Below are positions 1 to 10,254 of a stretch of DNA of 64,000 nt, one piece after another. Made by a program: the position numbers and the translations under genes. Each line of letters begins with the position of its first letter. The first letter of the stretch is position 1. Source of the DNA: Rickettsia sp. MEAM1 (Bemisia tabaci). GTDB taxonomy: Bacteria; Pseudomonadota; Alphaproteobacteria; Rickettsiales; Rickettsiaceae. The stretch lies in assembly GCF_002285905.1 (NCBI RefSeq), contig NZ_CP016305.1, forward strand, positions 1 through 64,000, written 5' to 3'. The notes under the pieces were generated by a model. That model was not told where the DNA came from. It worked only from the letters and a program-made list of their open reading frames with translations, and did no database searches.

Positions 1-427
1 GATACATTTCCTCTAAATGGGATTGAATCTCACTCATGGTCATACCTCTTGCATAAAGTGAAATAACGCTATCATCAAATCCAGTGAATCTTCTAACTCC
101 CTTAGGAATTAATTGAGGCTCAAAACTATTGTCTCTATCTCTTGGAATATCAAGTACTATCTTTTGACCACTGTCATCTATTACTGTCTTTTCGCTCGTA
201 CCATTACGACGATTGCTATCTTGCTTTGATGCCTTGCTATGCCTCGAATAACCTAATTCATGACTTAGCTCGTCCTCTAGTATTCTCTCTACTAACCTCT
301 TCTTTAATTGCTGAAACAATCCATCCTTTCCAAATAACTCTTTAGGATTAGATTGGGATAATATTTCCTCTACTAACTTATTATTTATATCTGCACTTCT
401 AACACCAGCTTCTATTTTCTTAGCCAT
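1..427 (-). CDS. IS256-family transposase, N-terminal part (partial)
   Basis: The first 142 codons of a DDE transposase of the IS256 (Mutator-like) family are seen, starting with the ATG at 425-427. The protein begins MAKKIEAGVR and matches the 420-residue transposase at 27313-28575. The catalytic D180, D246 and E353 of that copy lie outside the window, so it is not known whether this copy is intact. Confidence 0.9.
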   Translation of the reverse strand, partial: MAKKIEAGVRSADINNKLVEEILSQSNPKELFGKDGLFQQLKKRLVERILEDELSHELGYSRHSKASKQDSNRRNGTSEKTVIDDSGQKIVLDIPRDRDNSFEPQLIPKGVRRFTGFDDSVISLYARGMTMSEIQSHLEEMY

Positions 428-511
428 ATTTTTTACCTTTGTTCTAGTTGTATTTTAACAGTATTTCTTTCTCTGTTGCTTTACAACTTACACAAAATAT
501 ATGATAGACTC
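1..511 (-). mobile_element. IS256-family element, type a, copy 1 (cut by window edge)
   Basis: This is the transposase-start half of an IS256-family element whose other half lies beyond the left edge. The sequence is nearly identical to the complete copy at 27229-28603. Its outer end is at 511, where the terminal inverted repeat closes with GACTC. The target duplication cannot be checked because only one end is present. Confidence 0.9.
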
Positions 512-556
512 CTAATAACACTACTACTAATAACCCTACAGACAAAGCTTAATAGC

Positions 557-2476
557 TTAATTTTTATGCAAGGCATTAAAGATCATTTTCGCAAGTGATT
601 TACTAATGCCTTTTACTTTAGAAAGCTCATCTAGCGTCGCATCTGATACTGCTTTATATGAACCAAAATAATGCAGTAATGCCTTTTTACGTGTATCCCC
701 TATTCCCTCTATTTCATCAAGGCTTGAGACTTTTATAGCACGTGACCTACTAAGTCTATGATTCTTTATTGCGAAATTATGAGCTTCATCACGCAAGATT
801 TGTAAATATTTCATAAGCGGTAAATTCTTGTTCAAGGTAAATACTTCTCTACCTACCATATGAAACTGCTCAAGACCAGCATTTCTATCAGGACCTTTTG
901 ACATACAAACAAACGGAATATCCATTTGAAGCTTATTCATCACTTCTTTAACAATACCTAAATGCCCTTTACCACCATCTATAATCATCAAGCTTGGCAA
1001 TCTATGCGGCTCTTGTTTTAATCTCGTTAATCGTCTAGTTAAAACTTGACGAAGCATTTCATAGTCATCACCTACAGCGTCATTTCTTATGTCATCCTCG
1101 CGAAAGCGGGGATCCATACTTAATTTTTCTGGATTCCCGCTTTCGCGGGAATGACATTGTAGAGAACTGGAATGACTTACACTTACATTAAAAACCCGAT
1201 ATTCTTTTTTATCAAAACCGGATTTTCCAGCAACTATCATAACCCCGACGGCAAACTTACCTTGAATATGGCTATTATCGTAAACCTCAATTCTCTCAAG
1301 AATTTCAGGAAGATTAAATAACTCTTTAACCTCAAACATAAGTTCTTGACTTTTAGCAAATTTCTTTAGATATTGCTCAAGCGAAAATAAGGCATTTTCC
1401 TCAGCATTTTGAACTAATTTAAGCTTACCGCCGCTAGCAGGAATTGTAATGCTAAGCTTAGCAAAATCATTAATATTCCTAATTGCTTCTATAATATTAT
1501 CTTTATCATCAATTTCGTGATTAATAATAATTTCCGGAGGCACTTGTTGCTTTTGATAAAATTGCAGTAAAAAATGCCTTAACACTTCTTCTTTAGTACT
1601 ATTTTCAGTAGAAGTAGGGAAATACGGAATATTACCGCAAGCTTGCCCTATTCTATATAAAAATACCTCTACGCAATAATGCCCATTCTTTTCTATAATA
1701 GCAATTATATCTGCATCTTTAACAATATCCGTAATACCCGCTTTAAGCTGTACATAACTCAATGCCTTAATACGATCTCTAATGTCTGCCGCTTCTTCAA
1801 AACGCATCTGCTCGCTTAACTCTTCCATTTTCTTCGATAGATTTTCTTGGAGTTCTTTACTGCGTCCTTGCAAGAAATCTTTAACCTGCCCTACTAGCTC
1901 TGCATAATCCTTTTTATTAATCTTACCAACACATGGAGCATAACAACGCTTGATTTCATATTGTATGCAAGGACGAGTACGTGAATTGAAGTAATTATCT
2001 GTGCAGGAACGTAGTTTAAAGATTTTTTGTAGTTCTGATAAAGTAGTGTTAACTTCGGTTGCTGAAGCAAACGGACCAAAAAACTTCCCATCATTTAAGG
2101 CTCTGCCTCGGTATTTTAGCAATTGCGGGAAATCATGATCTAAACGTAATTTGATAAAAGGGAAAGATTTGTCATCTTTAAGAAGAATATTGAACTTCGG
2201 TTGAAATTTTTTGATTAGCTGAGCTTCTAAAAGCAGTGCTTCGACTTCAGAATTAGTAATGCTATACTCTAACGAGCAAGTATTTGCAACCATCCGAAGC
2301 GTTTTAGTATTTAAATCTGTTTTAATATAATTAGTAAGACGCTTTTTTAGGTTTTTAGCTTTACCGACATAAATGACTTGTTTATTAGCGTCAAACATCC
2401 GATAGACCCCTGAACGCTCAGGGATATCTATAAGCTTGGACTTAATTAACTCATTTCTGGTAAGTTCCATAGTCAT
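557..2476 (-). CDS. uvrC: UvrABC excision nuclease subunit C
   Basis: UvrC makes both incisions in nucleotide excision repair together with UvrB. The 639-residue protein shows the N-terminal GIY-YIG nuclease domain (GVYRMF then VIYVGKAKNL, about residues 20-95), a UVR motif near 205-240, the RNase H-like endonuclease domain starting near VYDNSHIQG (about 399), and C-terminal helix-hairpin-helix repeats (DEIEGIGDTRKKALLHYFG). E. coli UvrC is 610 residues. The excess is largely explained by an in-frame Rickettsia palindromic element at 1091-1155 (about residues 441-462), placed just after a predicted strand of the RNase H-like fold. Two ATGs (2476 and 2470) are possible starts. The reading frame is intact, so the gene is probably functional. 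Confidence 0.96.
   Translation of the reverse strand: MTMELTRNELIKSKLIDIPERSGVYRMFDANKQVIYVGKAKNLKKRLTNYIKTDLNTKTLRMVANTCSLEYSITNSEVEALLLEAQLIKKFQPKFNILLKDDKSFPFIKLRLDHDFPQLLKYRGRALNDGKFFGPFASATEVNTTLSELQKIFKLRSCTDNYFNSRTRPCIQYEIKRCYAPCVGKINKKDYAELVGQVKDFLQGRSKELQENLSKKMEELSEQMRFEEAADIRDRIKALSYVQLKAGITDIVKDADIIAIIEKNGHYCVEVFLYRIGQACGNIPYFPTSTENSTKEEVLRHFLLQFYQKQQVPPEIIINHEIDDKDNIIEAIRNINDFAKLSITIPASGGKLKLVQNAEENALFSLEQYLKKFAKSQELMFEVKELFNLPEILERIEVYDNSHIQGKFAVGVMIVAGKSGFDKKEYRVFNVSVSHSSSLQCHSRESGNPEKLSMDPRFREDDIRNDAVGDDYEMLRQVLTRRLTRLKQEPHRLPSLMIIDGGKGHLGIVKEVMNKLQMDIPFVCMSKGPDRNAGLEQFHMVGREVFTLNKNLPLMKYLQILRDEAHNFAIKNHRLSRSRAIKVSSLDEIEGIGDTRKKALLHYFGSYKAVSDATLDELSKVKGISKSLAKMIFNALHKN
1091..1155. 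repeat. Rickettsia palindromic element in frame within uvrC
   Basis: A 65-bp inverted repeat opens with GTCATCCTCGCGAAAGCGGGG and closes with the complementary CGCTTTCGCGGGAATGAC. It is translated within UvrC as a segment containing CHSRESGNPEK and DPRFREDD. This matches the known RPE-1 type peptide insertions of Rickettsia proteins. Confidence 0.9.
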
Positions 2477-3475
2477 ATATTACATGTCATTCCCGTGCAG
2501 GCGGAGTCAATCATAATTTTTGTGTAAATTGTTAAAAATCATTTTCTAATAATTCATATTTAAAATTTCCACATAGTATCTCAAATTGATTCAAAGCAAG
2601 AGACCATTCTTTAATAGGCATGGTCCACTTTTTTGCAGCATGTTTAAGAGCTAAGTAGACAATTTTTGTGATAGATTTATCATCTGGGAAAACCCCTTTA
2701 TTTTTGATAATTTTACGGATTTGTCTATTTACCGATTCTATCGTATTGGTAGTATAGATTACCTTTCTAATCTCTTTAGGGAACGCAAAGAAAGGTACTA
2801 TACCACTCCAATTACGTATCCATATATCAGAAATAACTGGGTATTTACTATCCCATTTTTTAGCAAACTCTTCTAATGCTAAATTAGCCATATTCTCATT
2901 ATTTGCTGTATAGATTTGTTTTAAGTCAGCTGCTACTTCTTTAAGATTTTTGTAAGAAACGTACTTTAAAGAATTACGTACCATATGTACTATACAAAGT
3001 TGTACTATGGTATTTGGGAAAACACTGTTTATTGCATCTCTAAAACCTTTAAGACCGTCAACACATGCTACATAAATTTGTTCTACACCTCGGTTCTTTA
3101 ATTCGCTTACAACCTGCATCCAAAACTTTGAACCCGCATTCTTGCTAATCCAAATACCCAAAAGCTCTTTCTTGCCTTCTATATTTATACCAATAACAAG
3201 GTAAACAGCCTTATTTATAACTATATTATTATCTCTTGCTTTTACCATGATGCAATCTAAATATACAATTGGGTATATTCTATCTAATGCTCGGGCTTGC
3301 CATCTTATTACCTCTTCCATAACTCCATCTGTAATAGTCGAGATAAGCTCCTTAGATACTTCTGTATGATACATTTCCTCTAAATGGGATTGAATCTCAC
3401 TCATGGTCATACCTCTTGCATAAAGTGAAATAACGCTATCATCAAATCCAGTGAATCTTCTAACTCCCTTAGGAA

Positions 3476-4036
3476 CTAAACAACCCTCAGCTATAAGCTG
3501 AGGGGTTATAAAGTGGAATCGATTAGAAATCGATCATCATTCACAGGTTCACCTTCCTGTTCATCAATATAGTGCTGTATCATTTCATCAGTTATATTAC
3601 CTGAACTGACTGCCATATAGCCCCTAGCCCACAAATGATTGCCCCAAAATTGTTTTCGTAAATGAGTAAATTCTTGCAATAAAATTCTTGAGCTAATGCC
3701 TTTTAAATACTGTACTAACTTGCTAAGAGATATTTGCGGCTTATATGAGATAAAAATATGTACGTGATCACATGATATTTCCCCTGAAATTATATGTACT
3801 TCATGTTCCATACAAATCTGCCTCAGTAAATCTCTAGTCCTTTCCGATACTTTGCCTATCAATATTCTCTTCCTATATTTTGGTATCCATATAAGATGCA
3901 CTTTTAAATCATACTGACTATGACTATTCTTTCTATAACTTCTCATATTTCGTGATATAAATTCATTGCTAAAGCAATTTCATTATATCTTCCCTTCGCC
4001 TAAAGGCGAGGGATTTTTGATCCCCGAAGGGGGACA
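3476..4036 (-). mobile_element. IS200-like (IS200/IS605 family) element, copy A
   Basis: This 561-bp element has one gene and terminal hairpins: CCCTCAGCT-ATA-AGCTGAGGG at the 3' end of tnpA and CCCTTCGCC-TAAA-GGCGAGGG upstream of it. Precise ends were set by comparison with the uninterrupted IS256-family copy. The element lies between TTAA and TT on the tnpA strand and made no target duplication, as expected for single-strand transposition by Y1 HUH enzymes. This is the most divergent of the complete copies. Confidence 0.95.
3506..3946 (-). CDS. tnpA: IS200-like TnpA transposase (Y1 HUH)
   Basis: The 146-residue protein is full length for IS200/IS605 TnpA. It shows the HUH metal-binding motif (H61-V-H63 in SCDHVHIFI) and the C-terminal helix with the catalytic tyrosine (Y126 in MIQHYIDEQ). 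It cuts and rejoins single-stranded element DNA at the subterminal hairpins. No accessory tnpB is present. It differs from the other copies at E56 and I64, which are K and M elsewhere, so it belongs to a slightly older or separate lineage. Confidence 0.95.
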   Translation of the reverse strand: MRSYRKNSHSQYDLKVHLIWIPKYRKRILIGKVSERTRDLLRQICMEHEVHIISGEISCDHVHIFISYKPQISLSKLVQYLKGISSRILLQEFTHLRKQFWGNHLWARGYMAVSSGNITDEMIQHYIDEQEGEPVNDDRFLIDSTL

Positions 4037-4447
4037 TTAATTGAGGCTCAAAACTATTGTCTCTATCTCTTGGAATATCAAGTACTATCTTTTGACCACT
4101 GTCATCTATTACTGTCTTTTCGCTCGTACCATTACGACGATTGCTATCTTGCTTTGATGCCTTGCTATGCCTCGAATAACCTAATTCATGACTTAGCTCG
4201 TCCTCTAGTATTCTCTCTACTAACCTCTTCTTTAATTGCTGAAACAATCCATCCTTTCCAAATAACTCTTTAGGATTAGATTGGGATAATATTTCCTCTA
4301 CTAACTTAGTATTTATATGTGCACTTCTAACACCAGCTTCTATTTTCTTAGCCATATTTTTTACCTTTGTTCTAGTTGTATTTTAACAGTATTTCTTTCT
4401 CTGTTGCTTTACAACTTACACAAAATATATGATAGCCTCTGCAGGCG

Positions 4448-4677
4448 TTGTTGTGTAGATCAAAAAACACTCTTGGTGTCATACCATGGCGGTATTATTG
4501 CGTAGATCGAAAAATGCCCTAAGGTAGTCATCTAGTTGCTTGACCACGGCATCCAGAAAATAATAAAAAATACTAATTTTATTAGTATTTTTTAGCTGGC
4601 TCTAGTTCATAAATCACGGGATGACAGGGGAAAATGATCCACGCGGGCAATGCCTTCTCGCAATGACGGGAACTAAG
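4448..4677. repeat. Intergenic palindromic repeats downstream of infB
   Basis: This 230-bp gap holds no gene. It is a mosaic of Rickettsia-type palindromic repeats, including a hairpin built on AATACTAATTTTATTAGTATT. The stretch around 4510-4643 recurs almost unchanged at about 59650-59790. Confidence 0.75.
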
Positions 4678-7164
4678 TTATAACTGTTTTTTCTCTTGAA
4701 TCAGCTCAAATACCTCGACTGTATCACCCTCTCTGATATCTTCGTAATTCTCAAATGCGATACCACACTCATAGCCTTCTCTGACTTCTTTAACTTCTTC
4801 TTTAAAGCGTTTTAAAGTCTTCAGCTTACCCTCATGAATTACTATATTATCACGTAATAAGCGTACTCCTGCTCCTTTCTTAATAATACCTCTAGTGACA
4901 TAAGAACCAGCGATTTTACCAATCTTGGTAATGTTAAATATCTGCCTAATTTCTACTGATCCAATATATTGTTCTCTAATAATCGGATCAAGCATTCCGC
5001 TCATAATTGCTTTCACGTCATCTAATAGATCGTATATTATGCTGTAATATCTAATTTCAACTTTTTCTTTCTCTGCAGCAGTTTTTGCGTTTGTACCTGC
5101 TCTAACATTAAAGCCAACAATAATAGCTGAAGAAGCATGAGCAAGTGATACATCCGATTCTGTTATAGGACCTACACCACTGTGAAGAATGCGGAGCTTA
5201 ACTTCATCATTTGGTAATTTTAATAAACTACCAGCAATAGCTTCAACTGAACCATGAACATCACCTTTAATAATTAAAGGTAATTCTTTAATTTTACTAC
5301 TACCAGAAGCTTTTAAGAATAAATCTTCTAGACTTGAACGTGGTGCTATAGATATTTTCTTTTCTTTAGCAACTCGCTCTCTATATTCTGCTATGTCTTT
5401 TGCTTGCTTTTCAGTTTGTACTACGTTAAACATGTCACCAGCATGAGGAACATGACTCAAGCCCTGAATTTCTATTGGAACGGATGGGGTAGCTTCTAAA
5501 ACTTCTATTCCTTTATCGTTAGTCATTTTTTTGACTTTACCATACGCAGTTCCAGCTATTATAATATCGCCACTTTTTAAAGTACCACGCTGAACTAGCA
5601 TGGTTGTTAACGCACCTCTTCCTTTTTCGATTTTTGATTCGATCACGACGCCGCTAGCTGATCCGAATGGACTTGCTTTTAAATTTTGCATTTCTGCAAT
5701 TAATAAAATAGCTTCTTCAAGCTTGCCTAAATTAATTTTTTTAAGTGCCGAGATCGGAATAACCATAACGTCACCACCAGCTTCCTCACCGATAATTTCA
5801 TACATATAGAGTTCGTTTTTTACACGCTCAATATCAATATCAGGTTTATCAATCTTATTAATGGCAACTATTATAGGAACATTTGCTGCTTTTGCATGGT
5901 TAATCGCTTCAACAGTTTGCGGTTTTATACCATCATCTGCTGCAACTACTATGATAACTATATCAGTGACACCTGCCCCTCTTGAACGCATTTCTGAGAA
6001 AGCTTCATGACCAGGAGTATCAATAAATGTAATAGCTCTACCATCAGCAAGCGTTACTCTATAAGCCCCGATATGCTGGGTAATTCCCCCTGTCTCACCG
6101 GATGCTACATCTGTAGATTTCAGAACATCAAGTAGAGAAGTTTTTCCGTGATCAACATGCCCCATAACTGTAACAACTGGTGCACGTGATCTTAAATCTT
6201 CTTCTTTATCATTGGTAATTAAGATATTTTCAACATCCGATTCTTGGACTCTTTTGACAGCATGACCTAGATGGGTAGCTACTAACTCTGCAGTATCTGC
6301 ATCAATTGTTTGACTAGCATTAGCAAGAATGCCAAGCTTCATTAATTCTTTAATAACATCAGCCACACGCTCAGACATTGCGTTTGCAAAATCACCAACT
6401 CCAATAACTTCAGGTAGCGTTATTTCTCTATATACTTTTTCAGGTGCTTGTACTAATGATTTATGCTTTTCTTTTTCTCTTGCCCTTTTTATAGAAGCAA
6501 GACTTCTAGTTCTATTTCTATTGTCGTTTTCATCGTCACCAACCATATTAAAGAGGTCAGTCTTTTTAAACTTTCTTGATTCTTCAACTTTAGGTTTTGG
6601 TGCAGTTACCTTATTTTCGGTTACTTTATCTACAGTTTTTTCTGATTCTATAACGTAACGTGTTCTAGTTCCTACTAATGGAGACTTTACAAAAATATCC
6701 TCTTTCTTTTTAAGAGTTTGAAGTGCAGACTCCTCAGTATCTTTTACTTCTTCTATTTTTGGCTCTTCTTTAACTTTGTTAGTATCGCTGCTTTCTTCTT
6801 GCTCAATTTCTATAGGATCTTCTTGTGAAGCAATAGATTGATTAATACTTGCAAGTTTACTTAAAGTACTTATTTGTGAATTATCATTTAATTTTGATTG
6901 TTCTGCAGCTTTTTTTAGAATAGATAAGCGTCTGTTAAATTCTTCACTACCACTACTTGAACCAGTTTCTAAACTACCTTTCTCTTTATTTAATGAAAGG
7001 GTAGTAGTAGAACCACTAGAGCTTTTTCTAACCTCTACTAATGTTTTCGACTTAGCATTGACAAAATTTTGAGTACTCGCAAGAGAGTCAAAAGACTTGT
7101 TAAGTGACAATTTTGTATTGCTAAGTGTCAACTTTTTGGGTTTGTTTTCCTGGTTATCCGTCAT
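4678..7164 (-). CDS. infB: Translation initiation factor IF-2
   Basis: IF-2 is the GTPase that places fMet-tRNA on the 30S subunit. The 828-residue protein begins [12 protein letters not shown]. An upstream in-frame ATG at 7293 is rejected because the extra 43 residues translate a palindromic repeat. After a charged, low-complexity N-terminal third comes an IF2_N segment ([16 protein letters not shown]), then the G domain with [20 protein letters not shown] and NKID, and the C-terminal beta-barrels that bind initiator tRNA. It lies downstream of nusA in the conserved rimP-nusA-infB order, with an RPE-like repeat between nusA and infB. Confidence 0.96.
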   Translation of the reverse strand: MTDNQENKPKKLTLSNTKLSLNKSFDSLASTQNFVNAKSKTLVEVRKSSSGSTTTLSLNKEKGSLETGSSSGSEEFNRRLSILKKAAEQSKLNDNSQISTLSKLASINQSIASQEDPIEIEQEESSDTNKVKEEPKIEEVKDTEESALQTLKKKEDIFVKSPLVGTRTRYVIESEKTVDKVTENKVTAPKPKVEESRKFKKTDLFNMVGDDENDNRNRTRSLASIKRAREKEKHKSLVQAPEKVYREITLPEVIGVGDFANAMSERVADVIKELMKLGILANASQTIDADTAELVATHLGHAVKRVQESDVENILITNDKEEDLRSRAPVVTVMGHVDHGKTSLLDVLKSTDVASGETGGITQHIGAYRVTLADGRAITFIDTPGHEAFSEMRSRGAGVTDIVIIVVAADDGIKPQTVEAINHAKAANVPIIVAINKIDKPDIDIERVKNELYMYEIIGEEAGGDVMVIPISALKKINLGKLEEAILLIAEMQNLKASPFGSASGVVIESKIEKGRGALTTMLVQRGTLKSGDIIIAGTAYGKVKKMTNDKGIEVLEATPSVPIEIQGLSHVPHAGDMFNVVQTEKQAKDIAEYRERVAKEKKISIAPRSSLEDLFLKASGSSKIKELPLIIKGDVHGSVEAIAGSLLKLPNDEVKLRILHSGVGPITESDVSLAHASSAIIVGFNVRAGTNAKTAAEKEKVEIRYYSIIYDLLDDVKAIMSGMLDPIIREQYIGSVEIRQIFNITKIGKIAGSYVTRGIIKKGAGVRLLRDNIVIHEGKLKTLKRFKEEVKEVREGYECGIAFENYEDIREGDTVEVFELIQEKKQL

Positions 7165-7230
7165 ATTTAAACCTTTGTGTTTAGTAATAGAACCCTTTGC
7201 TAGAGTAATATGGTGTCTTAACTGAAGACC

Positions 7231-7313
7231 GTCATTGCGAGGAGCGTAGCGACAAAGCAATCTCAGGACATTCTCATGAGATTGCCACACCACTTTCAGC
7301 GGCTCGCAATGAC
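7231..7313. repeat. Palindromic repeat between nusA and infB
   Basis: An inverted repeat opens with GTCATTGCGAGGAGCG and closes with GCTCGCAATGAC, with an inner pair CAATCTCA/TGAGATTG. It belongs to the same intergenic repeat family seen at 23180, 26421, 49273 and 56840. Confidence 0.8.
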
Positions 7314-7334
7314 GAATATGACACCAAAATTTTT

Positions 7335-8837
7335 TTATTCTTCTTTTAGCTCGCTATGTTGTTTAGCAGTCTTAATTAATAATTTAATATTTTCATCTGT
7401 TATATTAGAATTTGGAGCTAAATTTTTAAATTCATTTACGCTCATTTCACCTAAATCTTCTATGGTCTTAATACCATATTCAGCAAATTTTAGTATTAAT
7501 TCAGGTTGTATTTCTAATATGTCTATTAATTCTTGTTCAACTCCAAGCTCTTCAAGTTCTTTAACAATCTTTTCATTTTTGAGATTAACATAATTAATAG
7601 CTCTATTTCTAATCTCTACAGCAAGCTCCTCTTCAAAACCTTCAATATTCATTAAAGCATTAACATCACTATTTGCAATTTGTTCTACTGTATTAAATCC
7701 ACTAACTGATAAAAGCTGCCCGATTACTTCTTCAACGTCTAAAGCTTCCATAAATAATTCTGTAGAAGTTACGAACTCTTCATTTCTTCGTTTTGACTCT
7801 TGCTCTTCAGTCATTATATCGATATTCCATCCTGTAAGTTTAGCAGCAAGTCTTACATTTTGTCCTCTTCTACCTATTGCAAGGCTTTGATTCTCTTGTG
7901 AAACTACTACCTCTACTTTTCTTTTATCTTCATCAATAAGAATTTTTAAAATTTCAGCAGGTGCAAGAGCATTGATTATAAACTGTGCAACATGCCTATT
8001 CCATAATATTATATCAATTTTTTCTCCATTTAGCTCATTTGTTATAGCTTTTACCCTATTGCCTCTAATACCAACACATGAACCTATCGGGTCTACACTA
8101 CTATCTGAAGCAAATACAGCTATTTTGGCTTTTGAACCGGCATCACGTGCTACTGCCTTTATTTCGATCATTCCCTCATAAATTTCTGTAACTTCTAACT
8201 CAAATAGTTTAGCAAGCATCCTATCATCTGCTCTAGATAAAAAGATTTGTGGACCTTTTGTTTCGTGTCTTACATCTTGTACATATGCTTTAACACGATC
8301 ACCAACTTTAAAATTTTCACCTTTAATCTGTTGTTCTCTCTTTATTATTGCCTCAGCACGGTTAAGGTCAACTATTATATCACCATATTCTATTCTTTTG
8401 ACAACACCATTTATAACTTCACCTTTTCTATCTTTGAAATCATGATATTGTTTTTCACGCTCTGCTTCTATAACACGTTGTGTTATGACTTGCTTTGCGG
8501 CTTGAGCTGCTACTCTCGCATGATCAATAGAAGGTAAATATTCATATATTTCACCATCAATTTTAGCTTCAGGATCTTTTTGTAAAGCTTCGGTAAGTGA
8601 AATTTGTGTTAAATAATCTTCTACATTTTCTACTACTTTAAGCACTCTTAAAAGATTTATTTCACCTGTCTTTCTATTTATTTGTGCTTTGATATTATAT
8701 TCATTGCCATATTTTTTTCGCCCTGCTACTTGCACTGCTTGTTCTACAGTTGATATCAAAACTTCTTTTGATATTCCTTTCTCACGAGCTACAGAATCTA
8801 TAATTTGTAAAATTTCTATGTTACCTATATTAGACAT
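7335..8837 (-). CDS. nusA: Transcription elongation/termination factor NusA
   Basis: NusA binds RNA polymerase and nascent RNA and controls pausing, termination and antitermination. The 500-residue protein has the N-terminal polymerase-binding domain, an S1 domain (about 137-200, [15 protein letters not shown]), two KH domains (about 230-345, including [15 protein letters not shown] and [18 protein letters not shown]) and C-terminal acidic helical repeats (about 360-490). It follows rimP after 8 bases and precedes infB, the classic operon order. Confidence 0.96.
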   Translation of the reverse strand: MSNIGNIEILQIIDSVAREKGISKEVLISTVEQAVQVAGRKKYGNEYNIKAQINRKTGEINLLRVLKVVENVEDYLTQISLTEALQKDPEAKIDGEIYEYLPSIDHARVAAQAAKQVITQRVIEAEREKQYHDFKDRKGEVINGVVKRIEYGDIIVDLNRAEAIIKREQQIKGENFKVGDRVKAYVQDVRHETKGPQIFLSRADDRMLAKLFELEVTEIYEGMIEIKAVARDAGSKAKIAVFASDSSVDPIGSCVGIRGNRVKAITNELNGEKIDIILWNRHVAQFIINALAPAEILKILIDEDKRKVEVVVSQENQSLAIGRRGQNVRLAAKLTGWNIDIMTEEQESKRRNEEFVTSTELFMEALDVEEVIGQLLSVSGFNTVEQIANSDVNALMNIEGFEEELAVEIRNRAINYVNLKNEKIVKELEELGVEQELIDILEIQPELILKFAEYGIKTIEDLGEMSVNEFKNLAPNSNITDENIKLLIKTAKQHSELKEE

Positions 8838-8845
8838 ATATTACA

Positions 8846-9352
8846 TTACCTTGTATTACTTTTATTCTCAGAACCTAATAATTTTTTAAACATTTCTTCT
8901 GTTAAAACTAGGTTAGCACTTTTAATTAAATCGTAATTAATTATTACTTCTTGGTTTTCCCATTTTAAATATACTTTATCGTCTTTAGCCTCAATTATCG
9001 TACCTTGATAACGGCTTCTACCATTTAACAACTCTTTAAGCTTAATTTTAACTTCTCGTCCTACAAATCTTTTATAATTTTCAAAATTTACTAATGGACG
9101 TTCAACACCACTCGATGAAACCTCTAAATAATATGCCTCCTCTATCAAATCTTCAACATCTAAAATAGCTGAAATAGTATTGCTTGCTTTAGTGCAATCT
9201 TCTACCGTTACTTTTTGATCATCAAGCCTATCTATCAATATCTCGACTACTTTAGAGCTTAGACCTTTAACACGCACAAGCACTAATTCAAACCCCATAT
9301 CTCTTAAGGTTTCTTCTATCAGATCTGTTATTTGTTGTTCAATAGTTTGCAT
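8846..9352 (-). CDS. rimP: Ribosome maturation factor RimP
   Basis: RimP assists maturation of the 30S subunit. The 168-residue start at 9352 ([16 protein letters not shown]) is preferred. The longer frame to 9394 would run through the hairpin terminator at 9368-9391. Family hallmarks include [19 protein letters not shown] and [14 protein letters not shown]. It is the first gene of the rimP-nusA-infB operon. The hairpin ends only about 15 bases upstream of the start codon, which is unusually close. Confidence 0.93.
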   Translation of the reverse strand: MQTIEQQITDLIEETLRDMGFELVLVRVKGLSSKVVEILIDRLDDQKVTVEDCTKASNTISAILDVEDLIEEAYYLEVSSSGVERPLVNFENYKRFVGREVKIKLKELLNGRSRYQGTIIEAKDDKVYLKWENQEVIINYDLIKSANLVLTEEMFKKLLGSENKSNTR

Positions 9353-9367
9353 TTGTAAATTTGTAAC

Positions 9368-9391
9368 AAAAAAGGTGGGATAACCCACCTT
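9368..9391 (-). terminator. Strong hairpin with T-run just upstream of rimP
   Basis: On the minus strand the stem AAGGTGGG/CCCACCTT with a four-base loop is followed directly by TTTTTT, a textbook intrinsic terminator. It could end the hmp transcript. It could also act as an attenuator in the rimP leader, because the rimP start lies only about 15 bases further on. Confidence 0.8.
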
Positions 9392-9486
9392 CATTTATTT
9401 TTATATTTGTTTCCCTTATAAGGGCAGGATACACTAGTAAATGTATATTGGCAATATTTATTTAACAATAATAAAGAACTATATAT

Positions 9487-10245
9487 TTAATGAAACGGAC
9501 AAACACCTATTAATGCTGAATCAAGAATTTCTGGTATCGAACCGAATCCCTCTATATGAATATTATCTTCTGCAACACCCCATCCCTTTAATGTCTGTTG
9601 TATAGCAGTACTAAAAGAGCTAGAAGTGCAAACTTCATAATTGCTATCATGATTTTCTAAAATATCGCTTAAAGATTCTTTAGTCATTCTACCACTACAA
9701 TGAGTATAATGTTTATGATGAGAAACATTAATATTATGTGATTTTGCAACATTAATTACTTCATCTAATTGAAATGTATCACTATTTTTATTTTTAGTAG
9801 AATGAATAACATGGATGGATTGTGAGAACGGAATATCCTTTTTATTTATCATCTCATTTATTATAGAAATAGAATGACTTTCTCCTGATCCACCACTAAT
9901 AAGGACAAGGTCTTTTGTGGTTTCTATATCTGACTCAATATATGAGGGTTGCACTTTTACTAGCTGATTTTTATCATTAAATAGATAATTTGTTACAGTT
10001 CCATTAGGGTTTTTCTTTATTAAACATTGATAATAATACCCCTCATCATCATGACCAGTTTTCATAACTGTAAATTCACTATACTTGCTTCCCACTTTAA
10101 TAGTAATAATTTGTCCGTGTTTATGAGGTGTTACTTCCTGCTCATTCTGTCTATAAAATTTTATTTTTGCTGTATCTCCATCAGCGTTTTTCATTTCGAT
10201 TTTTATTTTATGCTCTTCAAAATTTTCTATTTTGTATTCTTTCAA
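9487..10245 (-). CDS. Flavohaemoprotein reductase domain (C-terminal part of split hmp)
   Basis: This open frame corresponds to the FAD/NAD(P)H reductase part of flavohaemoglobin Hmp. It lies in the same frame as the upstream globin gene, separated from it by one TAA (10255-10257) and three sense codons; a TTG at 10243-10245 could restart translation. Family landmarks are recognisable but altered. FAD-site RxYS becomes SKYSEF (53-58). The nucleotide-binding GxGxTP region becomes GGSGESHS (118-125). CGPxxF becomes CTSSSF (206-211). IHYExFG becomes IHIEGFG (229-235). About 16 extra residues follow. FAD or NAD(P)H binding may therefore be weak or lost. The assignment rests on alignment from memory to E. 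coli Hmp and on context. Confidence 0.68.
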   Translation of the reverse strand: MKEYKIENFEEHKIKIEMKNADGDTAKIKFYRQNEQEVTPHKHGQIITIKVGSKYSEFTVMKTGHDDEGYYYQCLIKKNPNGTVTNYLFNDKNQLVKVQPSYIESDIETTKDLVLISGGSGESHSISIINEMINKKDIPFSQSIHVIHSTKNKNSDTFQLDEVINVAKSHNINVSHHKHYTHCSGRMTKESLSDILENHDSNYEVCTSSSFSTAIQQTLKGWGVAEDNIHIEGFGSIPEILDSALIGVCPFH

Positions 10246-10254
10246 CTCATTATA

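Larger units (their letters stand above)
2532..4355 (-). pseudogene. IS256-family transposase disrupted by IS200-like insertion
   Basis: The transposase starts at the ATG at 4353-4355 and ends at 2532. The IS200-like element splits it after codon 107. The N-terminal piece (3969-4355) now reads into the inserted element and ends after 128 residues. The C-terminal piece (open from 3410 down to 2532, 292 residues) keeps the catalytic Asp, Asp and Glu. Without the insertion it would be 420 residues and close to identical to the copy at 27313-28575. It cannot make an intact transposase. Confidence 0.93.
2504..4439 (-). mobile_element. IS256-family element, type a, copy 2, split by an IS200-like element
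   Basis: The element runs from the inverted repeat starting GAGTCAATCATAATTTTTG at 2504 to the degraded opposite end at 4439. It is flanked by a perfect 8-bp target duplication, TGCAGGCG, at 2496-2503 and 4440-4447, which shows a genuine transposition. Its target was itself a palindromic intergenic repeat. A complete IS200-like element (3476-4036) sits inside it. Removing that element restores the uninterrupted IS256-family sequence exactly. Confidence 0.95.

Noticed and set aside
142-345. 67-residue open frame on the plus strand, repeated at 4070-4273 and on the minus strand at 27395-27598
   Set aside because: It is the antisense of the IS256-family transposase and recurs only because the IS recurs; no separate start signals or family match.
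7165-7293. N-terminal extension of infB (43 residues)
   Set aside because: It translates a palindromic repeat, and the normal IF-2 start MTDNQENK lies at 7164.
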